The translations under genes were made by a program, and so were the position numbers. From Saccharothrix violaceirubra (lineage in GTDB: Bacteria; Actinomycetota; Actinomycetes; Mycobacteriales; Pseudonocardiaceae): a stretch of DNA of 64,000 bases. Positions 54,692 to 64,000 of the stretch are shown here, piece after piece (position 1 is the stretch's first letter; every line of letters starts with the position of its first letter). The notes under the pieces were generated by a model. It was not told the DNA's origin. It saw only the letters and a program-made list of their open reading frames with translations, and searched no databases. Location of the stretch: NCBI RefSeq assembly GCF_014203755.1, contig NZ_JACHJS010000001.1, positions 1,364,001-1,428,000 on the forward strand, read 5' to 3'.

Positions 54692-56590
54692 ATGCCGGGG
54701 CCCAGTAGGGGCAGGCCGACACGGCGACCGCTGTCCGTTCGCGGACAGCGACCCAAGCGGCGTGGAGGCAACAGTCGGGTCCGGATCGCGGTAGGGCGGC
54801 TGCTCCTCGTGCTCGCCTTGCTCGCGGCGGGCGTGAAGCTCCTCTACGTGCAGGGCGTCCAAGCCGACGAACTGTCCCGGCTGGCGCAACAGCAGCGGGC
54901 GACGCCGATCGAGATCCCGGCCGAGCGCGGCACCATCACCGACCGCAACGGCAACCAGCTCGCGTTCAGCGTCGAGGCCCGTGCGCTGTACGCCGTGCCC
55001 AAGCGGACCAGGACGAACTGGGACGAGGAACGCAAGAACAAGCCGTCCATGGGCAGCTATGACGATCGTGTGCAGGCGATCGCGAAGTTCATCGAGCAGA
55101 CGCTCGGGACCGAGGTCGCCGGGCAGAAGACCGACGCCACCACGATGGCCGAGAAGCTCGGTCGGGACACGACCTACATCGAACTCGTCGACAACGTCGA
55201 CCCGGCCAAGGCCGCCTTGATCACCGAGAAGTACTTCGACGTCGGTGCCGAGTACCGTGCCGTGCGCGTGTACCCGAACGGCACTCTCGCGTCGAACATC
55301 ATCGGGGCCGCGAATTGGCGCAAGGACCAGCAGCCCGCCGCCACCCACGGACTGCTCGGCCTGGAGAACTCGCAGGACAACACCCTCGCCGGGCGCTACG
55401 GCAAACGCATCGTCGACACCATGCAGGGCAACGACAACGTCGTGATCCCCGGACCGGGACGATCGCGCGAGGTCGCCGCGGCGACACCGGGCAAGAGCAT
55501 CGAGCTGACGCTCGACGTCGACACCCAGTACGCGGTGCAGCGACTCGTGACCGACTACACGGCCAAATCCGGTGCGCGTTCCGGGTCCGCGGTGGTGCTC
55601 GACGTGCACACCGGCGAGATCCTCGCGCTGGCCAACGACAAGGTGTTCGACCCGATCGACTTCGGCAAGGCGACCGACGACGAGAAGCGCAACGTCGCGG
55701 TTTCGTCGGTGTTCGAACCCGGTTCGGTCAACAAGATCGTCACCGCCGCCACGGCCATCGAGGACGGCATCTACCAGCCCGACAGCGTGCTCACCGTCGA
55801 CCCGTCCATCAAGATCGCCGACCGGGTGGTCAAGGACGCGACCTACCATCCGACTCAGGACATGACGTTCACCGGCGTGTTCGCCAAGTCGTCCAACGTC
55901 GGCACGCTCATGGCCGCCCAGAAGATCGGGCCGGACCGCTACTCGGACATGCTCCGGCTGTTCGGTCTGGGCAAGCGCACCCAGTCCGGGCTGCCCGGCG
56001 AGGAACCCGGCTACGTGCCGCCACGCAACCAGTGGTCGGGGTCGACGTTCGGCAACCTGCCGATCGGCCAGGGCCTGAGCATGACCCTGCTCCAGATGAC
56101 CGGCATGTACCAGACCATCGCCAACGACGGGCTGCGCGTCCCGCCGCGCATCATCCGCGCCGAGATCGACGAGAACGGCGCGCGTCGCGAGACCGCGCAC
56201 CCGGAAGCTGTCCGCGTCGTGTCGCCGAAGACGGCGAAGACCGTGCGCGACATGTTCCGCGCCGTGGTGCAGAACTCGCCCGGTCAGACGGGCACCGGCC
56301 CGAGCGCGGCACTGCCCGGCTACCAGATCGCGGGCAAGACCGGGACCGCGCAGCAGACCGACGAGAAGTGCGCGTGCTACAGCACGTCCGCGTACTGGAT
56401 CACGTTCGCGGGTATCCTCCCGGCCGACGATCCGCGCTACGTCGTCGGCATCATGCTCGACAACCCGCAGGGGACCCAGTACAGCGGATCGGCCGCGCCG
56501 CTCTTCCACGACATCGCCTCGTACCTGGCACAGCGCTACCGCATTCCGATGTCGACGGAGCAGAGCCCGGTGGTACCCCTGGTGCTGTGA
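54692..56590 (+). CDS. ftsI: Peptidoglycan transpeptidase FtsI (PBP3, class B PBP)
   Basis: The septal crosslinking enzyme, partner of FtsW. The 632 residues have a basic cytoplasmic start, one membrane helix (about 34-52), a pedestal domain (with IEIPAERGTITDRNG, the class B motif) and the transpeptidase domain. Active-site motifs are S345-V-N-K348, S400-S-N402 and K549-T-G551. There are no C-terminal PASTA domains. The ATG at 54692 follows GGAGGAG, 24 bases after ftsL. A 320-base gap, unusual within a dcw cluster, separates it from murE. Confidence 0.95.
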   Translation: MPGPSRGRPTRRPLSVRGQRPKRRGGNSRVRIAVGRLLLVLALLAAGVKLLYVQGVQADELSRLAQQQRATPIEIPAERGTITDRNGNQLAFSVEARALYAVPKRTRTNWDEERKNKPSMGSYDDRVQAIAKFIEQTLGTEVAGQKTDATTMAEKLGRDTTYIELVDNVDPAKAALITEKYFDVGAEYRAVRVYPNGTLASNIIGAANWRKDQQPAATHGLLGLENSQDNTLAGRYGKRIVDTMQGNDNVVIPGPGRSREVAAATPGKSIELTLDVDTQYAVQRLVTDYTAKSGARSGSAVVLDVHTGEILALANDKVFDPIDFGKATDDEKRNVAVSSVFEPGSVNKIVTAATAIEDGIYQPDSVLTVDPSIKIADRVVKDATYHPTQDMTFTGVFAKSSNVGTLMAAQKIGPDRYSDMLRLFGLGKRTQSGLPGEEPGYVPPRNQWSGSTFGNLPIGQGLSMTLLQMTGMYQTIANDGLRVPPRIIRAEIDENGARRETAHPEAVRVVSPKTAKTVRDMFRAVVQNSPGQTGTGPSAALPGYQIAGKTGTAQQTDEKCACYSTSAYWITFAGILPADDPRYVVGIMLDNPQGTQYSGSAAPLFHDIASYLAQRYRIPMSTEQSPVVPLVL

Positions 56591-56913
56591 CCGTGTTTTC
56601 GTGAACCGCGCCACGCCACTGACGCGATCCCATGCGAAGACCGGGTACAGCGACGAGGTTGTGTGACACACGCGTGTGCCGGTTTCGATCGCGTATCCAG
56701 TCCGGTATCCCCCGAACGGACCTGAACCGGCCACGTCGCCATACGTCTCTCCCGATGCAGGCCGAGGCAGGTTCCGCGCATGCCAAGGCAGGCGTCCCCC
56801 TGGAAGAAGCGCCCTTGCGCATATCCAAGCGATTGGTGTGGTCTTTTGTGGCCGGTGTACCCCGACCTGTGGACAACTCCGCCCCCTGTGGACAGATGCG
56901 CATACAGTCGGCC
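56591..56913. other. ftsI-murE intergenic region
   Basis: About 320 bases without a gene; GC is lower than in the flanking genes. It holds a DnaA-box-like pair immediately before murE. A separate murE promoter is likely here. Confidence 0.5.
56868..56895 (-). promoter_or_regulatory. Second pair of DnaA-box-like sites, before murE
   Basis: TGTGGACAA (56868-56876) and TGTGGACAG (56887-56895) lie in the same orientation, 19 bp apart, 18 bases before the murE ATG. The first is the complement of TTGTCCACA, the actinobacterial DnaA consensus. Confidence 0.5.
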
Positions 56914-58521
56914 ATGCCCGAAAGCCCTTCGACGGCCGGAGCGGACGTGCCGGGTGGCCACGCTCCGTGCGCCGGTAGCCTTCCCGCCGTGCCCAGCAAG
57001 CTAGAGGGCAAGGTCGCGATCGCACCGCCTCGCCCTTCCCGCACCACACCAGTACCCGTGTCCGACCTCGCCACCATGGCGGACGCGCACCTGACCGCAC
57101 CCGACCGCAACCACGTGCCGGTCTGCGGAGCGACGCTGCGTGCGCAGCACGTGGTTCCAGGTGACCTCTTCGCCGCGTTGCCCGGTGCACGGGCGCACGG
57201 CGCGGACTTCGTCGACCAGGCGATCGCGTGCGGCGCGGTCGCGGTACTCACCGACCCGGTCGGTGCGGCGAAGATCACGCACGACGTCCCCGTGCTGATC
57301 CACCCCGACCCGCGCTCCGTGCTCGGCGCCCTTGCCGCGAAGGTGTACGGCGAGCCGTCGACGAAGGTCGACGTGTGGGGCGTCACCGGCACGTCCGGCA
57401 AGACCACCACCACGTACATGGTCGAGTCGGTGCTCCGCGCCGCGGGTCGGACCACCGGCCTGATCGGCACCGTCGAGACCCGGGTCGGCGACCACCGCCT
57501 CGACAGCGCGATGACCACCCCCGAGGCCCCCGACCTCCAGGCGCTGCTCGCGGTCATGGTCGAACGCGGCACGTCCGACGCGGTGATGGAAGTCTCCAGC
57601 CACGCGCTGCGCCTGGGACGCGTCGACGGCATCGGGTTCGCGGTCGGCGCGTTCACCAACCTTTCCCGCGACCACCTCGACTTCCACCCCGACATGGAGG
57701 ACTACTTCCGCGCCAAGGCCGGGCTGTTCGACGGTCGCGCACGCACCGAGGTCGTCTGCACCGACTCCGAGTGGGGTCTGCGACTGGTCCGACCGGACAC
57801 CGTCACCGTGTCGACAACGCGCGACGCGAACTGGACCGCGACCGACCGACGCACTACGGCGACGGGTACCCAGACGTTCATCGTCCACGGTCCCGTGCCC
57901 GCGCCGTTCGCCGTCGAACTGGGCCTGCCCGGTGACTTCAACGTTGCCAACGCCCTGCTCGCGATCGGGTGTCTGCACGCGAAGGGCGTCACGGTGGACG
58001 CGATCCGTACCGGACTGCGCACCGTGCGCGTTCCCGGTCGCATGCAGCGTGTCGACGAAGGGCAGGACTTCACCGCCGTCGTCGACTACTCGCACAAACC
58101 CGCGGCCGTCGCCCTGGCGCTCGACGCGGTCCGTGCCAAAACCGCCGGTCGGGTCATCACGGTGCTGGGCTGCGGAGGCGATCGCGACACCGCGAAACGG
58201 CCGCTGATGGGCGCCGAAGCCGCGCGGCGCAGCGACCTGCTCGTCGTCACCGACGACAACCCGCGCGGTGAGGACCCCGGCGCGATCCGTGAGGCCATGC
58301 TGCACGGTGCGCTGGAGGTCCCGCGCGCGCAGCGCGGTGACGTCGTCGAGATCGGCGACCGCGCCGCCGCCATCCGACACGCGGTCTCGGCCGCCCGCGC
58401 CGGCGACGTGGTCGTCGTCGCGGGCAAGGGGCACGAGACCGGTCAGGAGATCGCGGGCGTCGTCCACCCGTTCTCCGACGTCGACACCCTCGCCGCCGCC
58501 ATTCGGGAGACCAGCCGGTGA
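56914..58521 (+). CDS. murE: UDP-MurNAc-L-Ala-D-Glu:meso-diaminopimelate ligase
   Basis: Adds meso-diaminopimelate to UDP-MurNAc-dipeptide. The 535-residue Mur ligase has an N-terminal UDP-binding domain, the ATP loop [12 protein letters not shown] (about 156-167), [10 protein letters not shown] with its carbamylated-Lys neighbourhood, and DNPR (448-451), the motif that selects meso-DAP over lysine. The first 45 residues are a low-complexity extension. ATG 56914 is chosen; ATG 56896 or GTG 56989 are possible. The stop overlaps the murF start. Confidence 0.95.
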   Translation: MPESPSTAGADVPGGHAPCAGSLPAVPSKLEGKVAIAPPRPSRTTPVPVSDLATMADAHLTAPDRNHVPVCGATLRAQHVVPGDLFAALPGARAHGADFVDQAIACGAVAVLTDPVGAAKITHDVPVLIHPDPRSVLGALAAKVYGEPSTKVDVWGVTGTSGKTTTTYMVESVLRAAGRTTGLIGTVETRVGDHRLDSAMTTPEAPDLQALLAVMVERGTSDAVMEVSSHALRLGRVDGIGFAVGAFTNLSRDHLDFHPDMEDYFRAKAGLFDGRARTEVVCTDSEWGLRLVRPDTVTVSTTRDANWTATDRRTTATGTQTFIVHGPVPAPFAVELGLPGDFNVANALLAIGCLHAKGVTVDAIRTGLRTVRVPGRMQRVDEGQDFTAVVDYSHKPAAVALALDAVRAKTAGRVITVLGCGGDRDTAKRPLMGAEAARRSDLLVVTDDNPRGEDPGAIREAMLHGALEVPRAQRGDVVEIGDRAAAIRHAVSAARAGDVVVVAGKGHETGQEIAGVVHPFSDVDTLAAAIRETSR

Positions 58522-59978
58522 TCCAACTCAGCCTCGCCGAGATCGCGGAAGCGGTCGGCGGCACCCTTCACGACACCGACGGCCTCCCGGTCGTCACCGG
58601 CACCGTCGAGTACGACACCCGCAAACTCACCGCGGGCGGCCTGTTCGTCGCACTGCCCGGCGAACGCGTCGACGGGCACGACTTCGTCGCGCAGGCCGTC
58701 GCCGCCGGTGCGGTCGGTGTCCTCGCCGGTCGTCCGACCGGAGTCCCGACCGTCGTCGCACCACCTGTCGTCGCCGCGAACGGCAACGCATACGTGCTGT
58801 CCGGCGACACCGACGGCGCCGGCGCCGCAGTTCTCGCCGCACTCGGTCGCCTCGCCCGGTACGTGGTCGACAAACTCGACGGTCTCACCGTCGTGGGGAT
58901 CACCGGATCGTCGGGCAAGACCTCGACCAAGGACCTCGTCGCCCAGGTCCTCGCACCGCTCGGACCCACCGTCGCGCCGCCCGGATCGTTCAACAACGAA
59001 CTCGGCCACCCGTGGACCGTGCTGCGTGCCGACGCCGACACCCGCTTCCTGGTCCTCGAACTGTCCGCGCGCGGCGTCGGCCACATCGCCGACCTGTGCC
59101 GGGTGGCGCCACCGCGACTCGGTGCCGTGCTCAACGTCGGCTCCGCGCACGTCGGGGAGTTCGGCTCCCGCGAAGGCATCGCCAAGGCCAAGGGCGAACT
59201 CGTCGAGGCGCTGCCCAAGACCGGCGTCGCGATCCTCAACGCCGACGACCCCCTGGTCGCGGTCATGGCCGAACGCACCCGGGCGCGCGTCGTCCTCGTC
59301 GGTGAACACAGCTCCGCGCACGTCCGTGCCGTCGACCTCGACCTCGACGACCAGGCCCGAGCGGGGTTCCGGTTGGTCACGCCCCAGGGCGAGGCCGATG
59401 TCCGGCTCGCGGTGCACGGCGGACACCACGTCGGCAACGCGCTCGCCGCCGCCGCCGTCGCCCTGGAACTCGGCGCGACCCCCGAGCAGGTGGCCACCGC
59501 GCTCGGCACCGCCAAGCGTGTGTCCGCACACCGCATGGCCGTCACCGACCGCGCCGACGGCGTCACGCTGATCAACGACGCGTACAACGCGAATCCCGAG
59601 TCGGTGCGTGCCGCGCTCAAGTCGCTCGCCGCGATCTCCCGCGCGACCACCCCGCCGCGACGCAGCTGGGCCGTGCTCGGCCCGATGGCCGAACTGGGCG
59701 CCGACTCCGTCCGCGCCCACGACGAGATCGGCCGCCTCGCGGTCCGCCTGGACATCAACAAGCTGGTCGTCGTCGGTGAGGACGCCCGGCCGATGCACCA
59801 GGGAGCGCACCTGGAAGGATCATGGGGCGAAGAAGCGCTTGTGGTGCCGGACGTGTCAGCGGCCGTCGAGCTGCTGTGCGCCGAGGTGCGGCCCGGTGAC
59901 GTCGTGCTGGTGAAGGCATCCAACTCATACGGCCTGTGGCGGGTTGCCGAGGCCCTCCTGGAGGCGGTCGGCAAGTGA
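58518..59978 (+). CDS. murF: UDP-MurNAc-tripeptide:D-Ala-D-Ala ligase
   Basis: Adds D-Ala-D-Ala to complete the UDP-MurNAc-pentapeptide. The 486 residues show MQ-like start [15 protein letters not shown], the [24 protein letters not shown] domain 1 block, the ATP loop [13 protein letters not shown], and [17 protein letters not shown], the MurF-specific D-Y-N-A-N-P motif. GTG 58518 overlaps murE, and the stop overlaps mraY, so translation is coupled along murE-murF-mraY. Confidence 0.96.
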   Translation: MIQLSLAEIAEAVGGTLHDTDGLPVVTGTVEYDTRKLTAGGLFVALPGERVDGHDFVAQAVAAGAVGVLAGRPTGVPTVVAPPVVAANGNAYVLSGDTDGAGAAVLAALGRLARYVVDKLDGLTVVGITGSSGKTSTKDLVAQVLAPLGPTVAPPGSFNNELGHPWTVLRADADTRFLVLELSARGVGHIADLCRVAPPRLGAVLNVGSAHVGEFGSREGIAKAKGELVEALPKTGVAILNADDPLVAVMAERTRARVVLVGEHSSAHVRAVDLDLDDQARAGFRLVTPQGEADVRLAVHGGHHVGNALAAAAVALELGATPEQVATALGTAKRVSAHRMAVTDRADGVTLINDAYNANPESVRAALKSLAAISRATTPPRRSWAVLGPMAELGADSVRAHDEIGRLAVRLDINKLVVVGEDARPMHQGAHLEGSWGEEALVVPDVSAAVELLCAEVRPGDVVLVKASNSYGLWRVAEALLEAVGK

Positions 59979-61063
59979 AGAGCATCCTCATCGCGGCGGC
60001 CATCGCGCTGATCGCGTCGATCATGCTGACGCCCTACCTGATCAAAGTCTTCTCACGGCAGGGTTTCGGTCAGGAGATCCGCGAGGAAGGCCCGCAGAGC
60101 CACAAGACCAAGCGTGGCACGCCCACCATGGGCGGCGTCGCGATCCTGGTCGCGATGTGGCTGGGCTACCTGGGCACCCACCTGATCAACTCCATGTCGG
60201 CCTCCGCTGCGGACCAGACCCCGACCGCGTCCGGCCTGCTCGTGCTGATGCTGACCACCTCGCTCGGCGTCGTCGGCTTCCTCGACGATTTCATCAAGAT
60301 CCGCAAGCAGCGCAACCTCGGCCTGAACAAGACCGCCAAGCTCGTCGGCCAGTTCATCGCCACCATCGCGTTCGCGATCCTCGTGATGCAGTTCCCGAAC
60401 AAGGACGGCATCGAGCCCGCATCGGTCAACTTGTCGTTCGTCCGCGACATCACCGTGGTGTCGTTCGGTGTCGTCGGGTTCGTCGTGTTCTGCTACGCGG
60501 CGGTCAGCGCGTGGTCCAACGCGGTCAACCTCACCGACGGCCTCGACGGCCTCGCCGGCGGCACGTCCGCCATGGTGCTGGGCACGTACGTGGTCATCAG
60601 CTTCTGGCAGTTCCGCTACAACTGCTCCAGCTCGCCGATCGCCGGCTGCTACGACGTGCGCGACCCGCTCGACCTCGCCGTGGTCGCGGCGGCGGCGATG
60701 GCCGGCTGCATCGGCTTCCTGTGGTGGAACGCGGCGCCGGCGAAGATCTTCATGGGCGACACCGGCTCGCTCGCGCTCGGCGGTCTGGTCGCCGGCCTGG
60801 CGATCACCACCCGCACCGAGCTGCTGGTGATCGTGATCGGCGGTCTGTTCGTCGTCGAGGCCATGTCGGTCGTGTTGCAGGTCGCGGTCTTCCGGACCTC
60901 GCGCCGACGCCTGTTCCGCATGGCGCCGTTCCATCACCACTTCGAACTCGCCGGATGGGCCGAGACCACGGTCATCATCAGGTTCTGGCTGCTCGCGGGC
61001 ATCTGCTGCATGTTGGGCCTCGGGCTCTTCTACAGCGAGTGGCTGACCGCGGTCGGGAGCTGA
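59975..61063 (+). CDS. mraY: Phospho-MurNAc-pentapeptide translocase
   Basis: Transfers phospho-MurNAc-pentapeptide to undecaprenyl phosphate, giving lipid I. The 362-residue membrane protein has ten helices. Hallmarks are [21 protein letters not shown] (catalytic Asp pair), [25 protein letters not shown] and [12 protein letters not shown]. The GTG start overlaps the murF stop. murD follows after 3 bases. Confidence 0.97.
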   Translation: MKSILIAAAIALIASIMLTPYLIKVFSRQGFGQEIREEGPQSHKTKRGTPTMGGVAILVAMWLGYLGTHLINSMSASAADQTPTASGLLVLMLTTSLGVVGFLDDFIKIRKQRNLGLNKTAKLVGQFIATIAFAILVMQFPNKDGIEPASVNLSFVRDITVVSFGVVGFVVFCYAAVSAWSNAVNLTDGLDGLAGGTSAMVLGTYVVISFWQFRYNCSSSPIAGCYDVRDPLDLAVVAAAAMAGCIGFLWWNAAPAKIFMGDTGSLALGGLVAGLAITTRTELLVIVIGGLFVVEAMSVVLQVAVFRTSRRRLFRMAPFHHHFELAGWAETTVIIRFWLLAGICCMLGLGLFYSEWLTAVGS

Positions 61064-61066
61064 CGC

Positions 61067-62422
61067 ATGGGATACCTCTCGGGACGCCACGTCCTTGTCG
61101 CGGGCGCGGGTGTCACCGGTCGCTCGACCGCCGACGCCCTGCTCGCCGCGGGCGCGACCGTCACGGTCACCGATCGTTCGCCGGAACGGCTCGCCGAACT
61201 CGGCGCGCACGTGCCGGGCGTGACGCTGCTCGCCGCCGCGGATGCCCCCCCGGTGGACATCGACCTGGTCGTCACCAGCCCCGGCTGGCGTCCCGACAAC
61301 CCGCTGCTGGCCGCCGCCGCGGCAGCCGGTACCGAGGTGATCGGCGAGGTCGAACTCGCGTGGCGGATGGCGCGCGAACTGGCGGATCCGCCGACCTGGC
61401 TCGCGGTCACCGGTACCAACGGCAAGACCACGACCGTGGGCATGCTCGAATCCATCCTGCGTGCCGCCGGGATCGACGCGGTCGCGTGCGGCAACGTCGG
61501 ACTGCCCGTCGTCGACGCGTTGCTCGCGGGCCGACGCGTCCTGGCCGTCGAACTGTCCAGCTTCCAGCTGTACTGGTCGCCGTCCGTCCGGCCGCTCGCC
61601 GGTGTCATCCTCAACCTCGCCGAGGACCACCTCGACTGGCACGGCTCCATGGACGCCTATGCCCAGGCGAAAGCGCGGGTGCTCACCGGTGACGTGGGCG
61701 TGGCCAACGCCGACGACCCGCTCGTGTCCGCGTTGCTCGCCGACGCACCGGCACGTGCGCACGTCGGGTTCACGCTCGGCACGCCCGACGAAGGGCAGCT
61801 CGGCGTCGTGGACGGCATGGTCGTCGACCGTGCGTTCGGACCCGACACCGTGCTTGTGGCCGTCGAAGAGATCCGGCCCGTCGGTCCGCCCGGTGTCGCC
61901 GACGCGCTCGCCGCCGCGGCACTGGCACGCGCCCACGGTGTGTCGCCGGAGGCGGTACGTGACGGGTTGCGTGCGTTCCGGCCCGGCGAACACCGCGCGG
62001 TGGTGGTCGCGGAAGTCGACGGCGTGCGGTATGTGAACGACTCCAAGGCGACCAACCCGCACGCGGCCGGTGCGTCGCTGCGGTCCCACGACCACGTCGT
62101 GTGGATCGCGGGCGGCCTGCTCAAAGGCGCTTCCGTCGACGATCTCGTGCGCGCCGAAGCGCATCGGCTGCGTGGTGTCGTGCTCATCGGTGCCGATCGC
62201 GAGATCATCGCCGCGGCCGTGCGCGCGTACGCGCCTCATGTACCGGTCCACGTGCTCGATGACGCGACCATGTGCGATGCCGTGCACACGGCGCGAACTT
62301 TGTCGCAGGCCGGGGACGTCGTCGTGTTGGCGCCGGCAGCCGCGTCCATGGACATGTTCCGTGACTATGCGCACCGCGGCCGTGCGTTCGCGGAAGCGGT
62401 CGAGACACTGGTCGAGTCGTAG
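61067..62422 (+). CDS. murD: UDP-MurNAc-L-alanine:D-glutamate ligase
   Basis: Adds D-glutamate to UDP-MurNAc-L-Ala. The 451-residue Mur ligase has a Rossmann-like N-terminus (VLVAGAGVTGRSTADALL), the ATP loop AVTGTNGKTTTVGM, the VELSSFQLYW motif, LAEDHLDWHGSMDAYAQAK with the carbamylated Lys, and NDSKATNPHA. The ATG is 4 bases from mraY. The gap to ftsW holds a strong hairpin. Confidence 0.96.
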   Translation: MGYLSGRHVLVAGAGVTGRSTADALLAAGATVTVTDRSPERLAELGAHVPGVTLLAAADAPPVDIDLVVTSPGWRPDNPLLAAAAAAGTEVIGEVELAWRMARELADPPTWLAVTGTNGKTTTVGMLESILRAAGIDAVACGNVGLPVVDALLAGRRVLAVELSSFQLYWSPSVRPLAGVILNLAEDHLDWHGSMDAYAQAKARVLTGDVGVANADDPLVSALLADAPARAHVGFTLGTPDEGQLGVVDGMVVDRAFGPDTVLVAVEEIRPVGPPGVADALAAAALARAHGVSPEAVRDGLRAFRPGEHRAVVVAEVDGVRYVNDSKATNPHAAGASLRSHDHVVWIAGGLLKGASVDDLVRAEAHRLRGVVLIGADREIIAAAVRAYAPHVPVHVLDDATMCDAVHTARTLSQAGDVVVLAPAAASMDMFRDYAHRGRAFAEAVETLVES

Positions 62423-62450
62423 CCGGGACGCGACACGCGGGGGATGTTCG

Positions 62451-62476
62451 CGTCTCCCGCACCGGTGCGGGAGACG
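62451..62476 (+). promoter_or_regulatory. Perfect 26-bp palindrome enclosing the ftsW ribosome binding site
   Basis: CGTCTCCCGCACC is followed directly by its exact complement. As RNA it forms a stem of about 11 bp with a short CCGG-type loop. The right arm contains GGGAGA, the only ribosome binding site for the ftsW ATG at 62485. The structure could repress ftsW translation or act as a partial terminator. Confidence 0.6.
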
Positions 62477-62484
62477 ATGAGCCC

Positions 62485-63924
62485 ATGACGACGGAGACCG
62501 AGCCGCCACGGCCACGACGACGCGCGGCCAAAGCAGTCGGTGTGCGCGGCTCGTTGACGGCGTGGCTGGGCCGCCCGCTCGCCGACTTCCACCTGCTGCT
62601 CGCCGTGTTCGGTGTGCTCACCGTGCTCGGGCTGATCATGGTGCTGTCCGCGTCCGCGCCCGGGGAGGTCGCCGATGGCGCCTCCGCGTACTCGGTGTTC
62701 CAGAAGCAGTTGCTGTACGTGGGCGTCGGCGCGGTGATGTTCCTGATCGTGTTGCGCATCCCGCTCAGGCGCATCCGCAACTACAGCATGATGGCGATGC
62801 TCGTCTGCGTTGTACTGCTCGGACTCGTGCTTACGCCGCTCGGCACGGTCGCAGGCGGTGCGCAGTCGTGGTTCACGGTCGGGCCGGTGTCCTTCCAGCC
62901 GATCGAGGCCGCGAAACTCGCGCTCGCCCTGTGGGGCGCGCACGTACTCGTCACCAAGCGCGCTCTGCTCGACCAATACCGGCACCTGCTCGTGCCCGTC
63001 GTCCCGGTCGCTCTCGTGGTGTTCACGCTGGTGATGCTCCAGCCCGACCTCGGTGGCACGATCACGCTCGGCATCGTGCTGATCAGCCTGCTGTGGTTCG
63101 TCAGCGCTCCGATGCGGGTGTTCGGTGTTCTCGCGACAGCGGCGGTGTCGGCGGCGGTCGTGTTGGCGATCGGGTCGCCGTACCGGCTCAAGCGCGTCGC
63201 CTCCTACCTCAATCCGGAAGCCGATCCGACCGGCGCGGGCATGCAGGCCCGGCAGGCGCTCTTCGCCTTGGCCGAAGGTGGATTTCTGGGCAAGGGACTC
63301 ACCAACGGCAGTTCGAAGTGGCGATACCTGCCCAACGTGCACAGCGATTTCATCTTCGCGGTGATCGGGGAGGAACTCGGTTTCATCGGCGGCATGTTGG
63401 TGCTCGGCCTGTTCGGGTTGCTCGCGTTGGTCGGGCTGCGGATCGCCGCACGCAACACCGACCCGTGGATTCGCATGGTCGCGGCGACGCTCACCGTGTG
63501 GCTGGTGGCGCAGGCCGCGATCAACATCGGTTACGTCGTGCTGCTGTTGCCGGTCACCGGCATCACCCTGCCGATGATCTCGTCCGGTGGCACGTCGATC
63601 GTCACCACCATGATCGTGTTCGGCATCCTCGCCAGCTGTGCCCGCCACGAACCCGATGCGGTGGCCGCGCTGCGTTCGATAGGTCCTGGCCGCGTGGGCG
63701 GAATCCTGCGACTACCTCCGCCGGAGGCGTACAAACCGCCACCCAAACGCAAGGCCGTCCGGCCGACACCTCCACCGCGAAGTCGACGTGCGGCCACGCC
63801 ACCGCCACCGGACGAACGTCGGGTCGCCGGTCGTTCGGCGCCTCCGTCGGACTACCGGCGCCGCGAGACACGTCGCACGCCACCGACCACAGGCCGGAGA
63901 ACCGGACGCGACGGTCGTCGCTGA
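62485..63924 (+). CDS. ftsW: Peptidoglycan glycosyltransferase FtsW (SEDS family)
   Basis: Polymerises lipid II at the septum together with FtsI. The 479 residues have a basic N-terminus, ten membrane helices (about 35-400) and SEDS signatures: GVGAVMFLIVLRIP, SFQPIEAAKLALALWGAH, MLQPDLGGTI, PNVHSDFIFAVIGEELGFIGG (with the conserved Asp) and LPMISSGGTSI. A proline- and arginine-rich cytoplasmic tail of about 75 residues ends the protein. Length suits actinobacterial FtsW. The hairpin over its ribosome binding site suggests special control. murG and later dcw genes lie outside the window. Confidence 0.96.
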   Translation: MTTETEPPRPRRRAAKAVGVRGSLTAWLGRPLADFHLLLAVFGVLTVLGLIMVLSASAPGEVADGASAYSVFQKQLLYVGVGAVMFLIVLRIPLRRIRNYSMMAMLVCVVLLGLVLTPLGTVAGGAQSWFTVGPVSFQPIEAAKLALALWGAHVLVTKRALLDQYRHLLVPVVPVALVVFTLVMLQPDLGGTITLGIVLISLLWFVSAPMRVFGVLATAAVSAAVVLAIGSPYRLKRVASYLNPEADPTGAGMQARQALFALAEGGFLGKGLTNGSSKWRYLPNVHSDFIFAVIGEELGFIGGMLVLGLFGLLALVGLRIAARNTDPWIRMVAATLTVWLVAQAAINIGYVVLLLPVTGITLPMISSGGTSIVTTMIVFGILASCARHEPDAVAALRSIGPGRVGGILRLPPPEAYKPPPKRKAVRPTPPPRSRRAATPPPPDERRVAGRSAPPSDYRRRETRRTPPTTGRRTGRDGRR

Positions 63925-64000
63925 ACGGTTCCTGTGCCGCGACCGGTAGACGATCGCGTGACGTTCACGTCCGTTTGTCACGAAATCGGTCACCGACGCG

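Noticed and set aside
54686..57190. Long minus-strand frame over ftsI
   Set aside because: Antisense artefact, with typical Arg/His/Gly-rich composition.
63958..64000. Possible start of murG at the window end
   Set aside because: The GTG frame (VTFTSVCHE...) does not resemble the MurG start, with its G-G-G-T-x-G-H motif, and too little sequence remains to decide.

Overview
The window is about 70% GC, with strong G/C third-position bias, many GTG starts and start/stop overlaps of the GTGA and ATGA type. Gene content and order are those of an actinobacterium, most likely a Pseudonocardiales member (Saccharothrix, Lentzea, Amycolatopsis or Actinosynnema type). Supporting signs are ThyX, mycobacterial-type ArgA, a ClgR/PspA/PspM set, DUF3040, a TIGR03085 protein, meso-DAP-type MurE and a LexA box of the actinobacterial kind. 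The genus is an inference. I see no rRNA, tRNA or CRISPR array and no intact mobile element.

Layout. 1-5411: 5' end of a secreted protein gene, an MFS transporter, truB, a small membrane protein and ribF. 5510-11923: XRE regulator, 2H phosphoesterase, rpsO, pnp, an M16 peptidase, dapB and a membrane protein. 12007-16150: small and accessory genes (VTT/DedA-like protein, GNAT, YcaQ-like glycosylase, DUF4097 protein with a ribbon-helix-helix partner). 16387-22938: thyX, an ACT protein, a Ser/Thr kinase, a TIGR03085 protein, then dapA-rnj. 23345-26647: a PlsC-like acyltransferase divergent from ftsK. 26925-30013: secreted phospholipase A2, a MerR regulator and argA. 30216-35284: rimO-pgsA-cinA, then clgR, pspA and a pspM-like gene. 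35467-40716: uracil permease, convergent with a parA-like/lysE/nei/pyrD operon, then a methyltransferase. 40919-42962: a sigma factor and dinB. 42963-45481: decayed DNA with an IS5-type transposase remnant and an AbiEi-like gene with an odd tail. 45668-52091: small membrane protein, Crp/Fnr regulator, DUF3040, and a moxR-DUF58-TgpA operon. 52543-63924: the division/cell-wall cluster mraZ-rsmH-ftsL-ftsI-murE-murF-mraY-murD-ftsW.

How the genes work together. Two cell-envelope blocks dominate. The dcw cluster makes lipid-linked peptidoglycan precursors (MurE, MurF, MurD, MraY) and the septal synthase pair (FtsW, FtsI) with FtsL; dapA and dapB supply the diaminopimelate that MurE adds. The clgR-pspA-pspM block is an envelope-stress module. 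Its two transcription units each carry the same GGAAC-N17-CGTT motif, the signature of an extracytoplasmic-function sigma promoter. RNA processing and translation genes (pnp, rnj, rpsO, truB, rimO) lie between them in the order familiar from mycobacteria and streptomycetes.

The most interesting non-coding signals are these. Degenerate repeat arrays with a period near 30 nt occupy intergenic regions at about 3.6, 17.6-18.1 and 23.1 kb. A 15-bp palindrome (CGGACC-N3-GGTCCG) is dispersed, mostly between genes. There is a perfect LexA box before dinB, a 10-bp-phased MraZ operator, a hairpin that would bury the ftsW ribosome binding site, a 15-bp hairpin at the pnp/M16 junction, and two DnaA-box pairs with identical 19-bp spacing.
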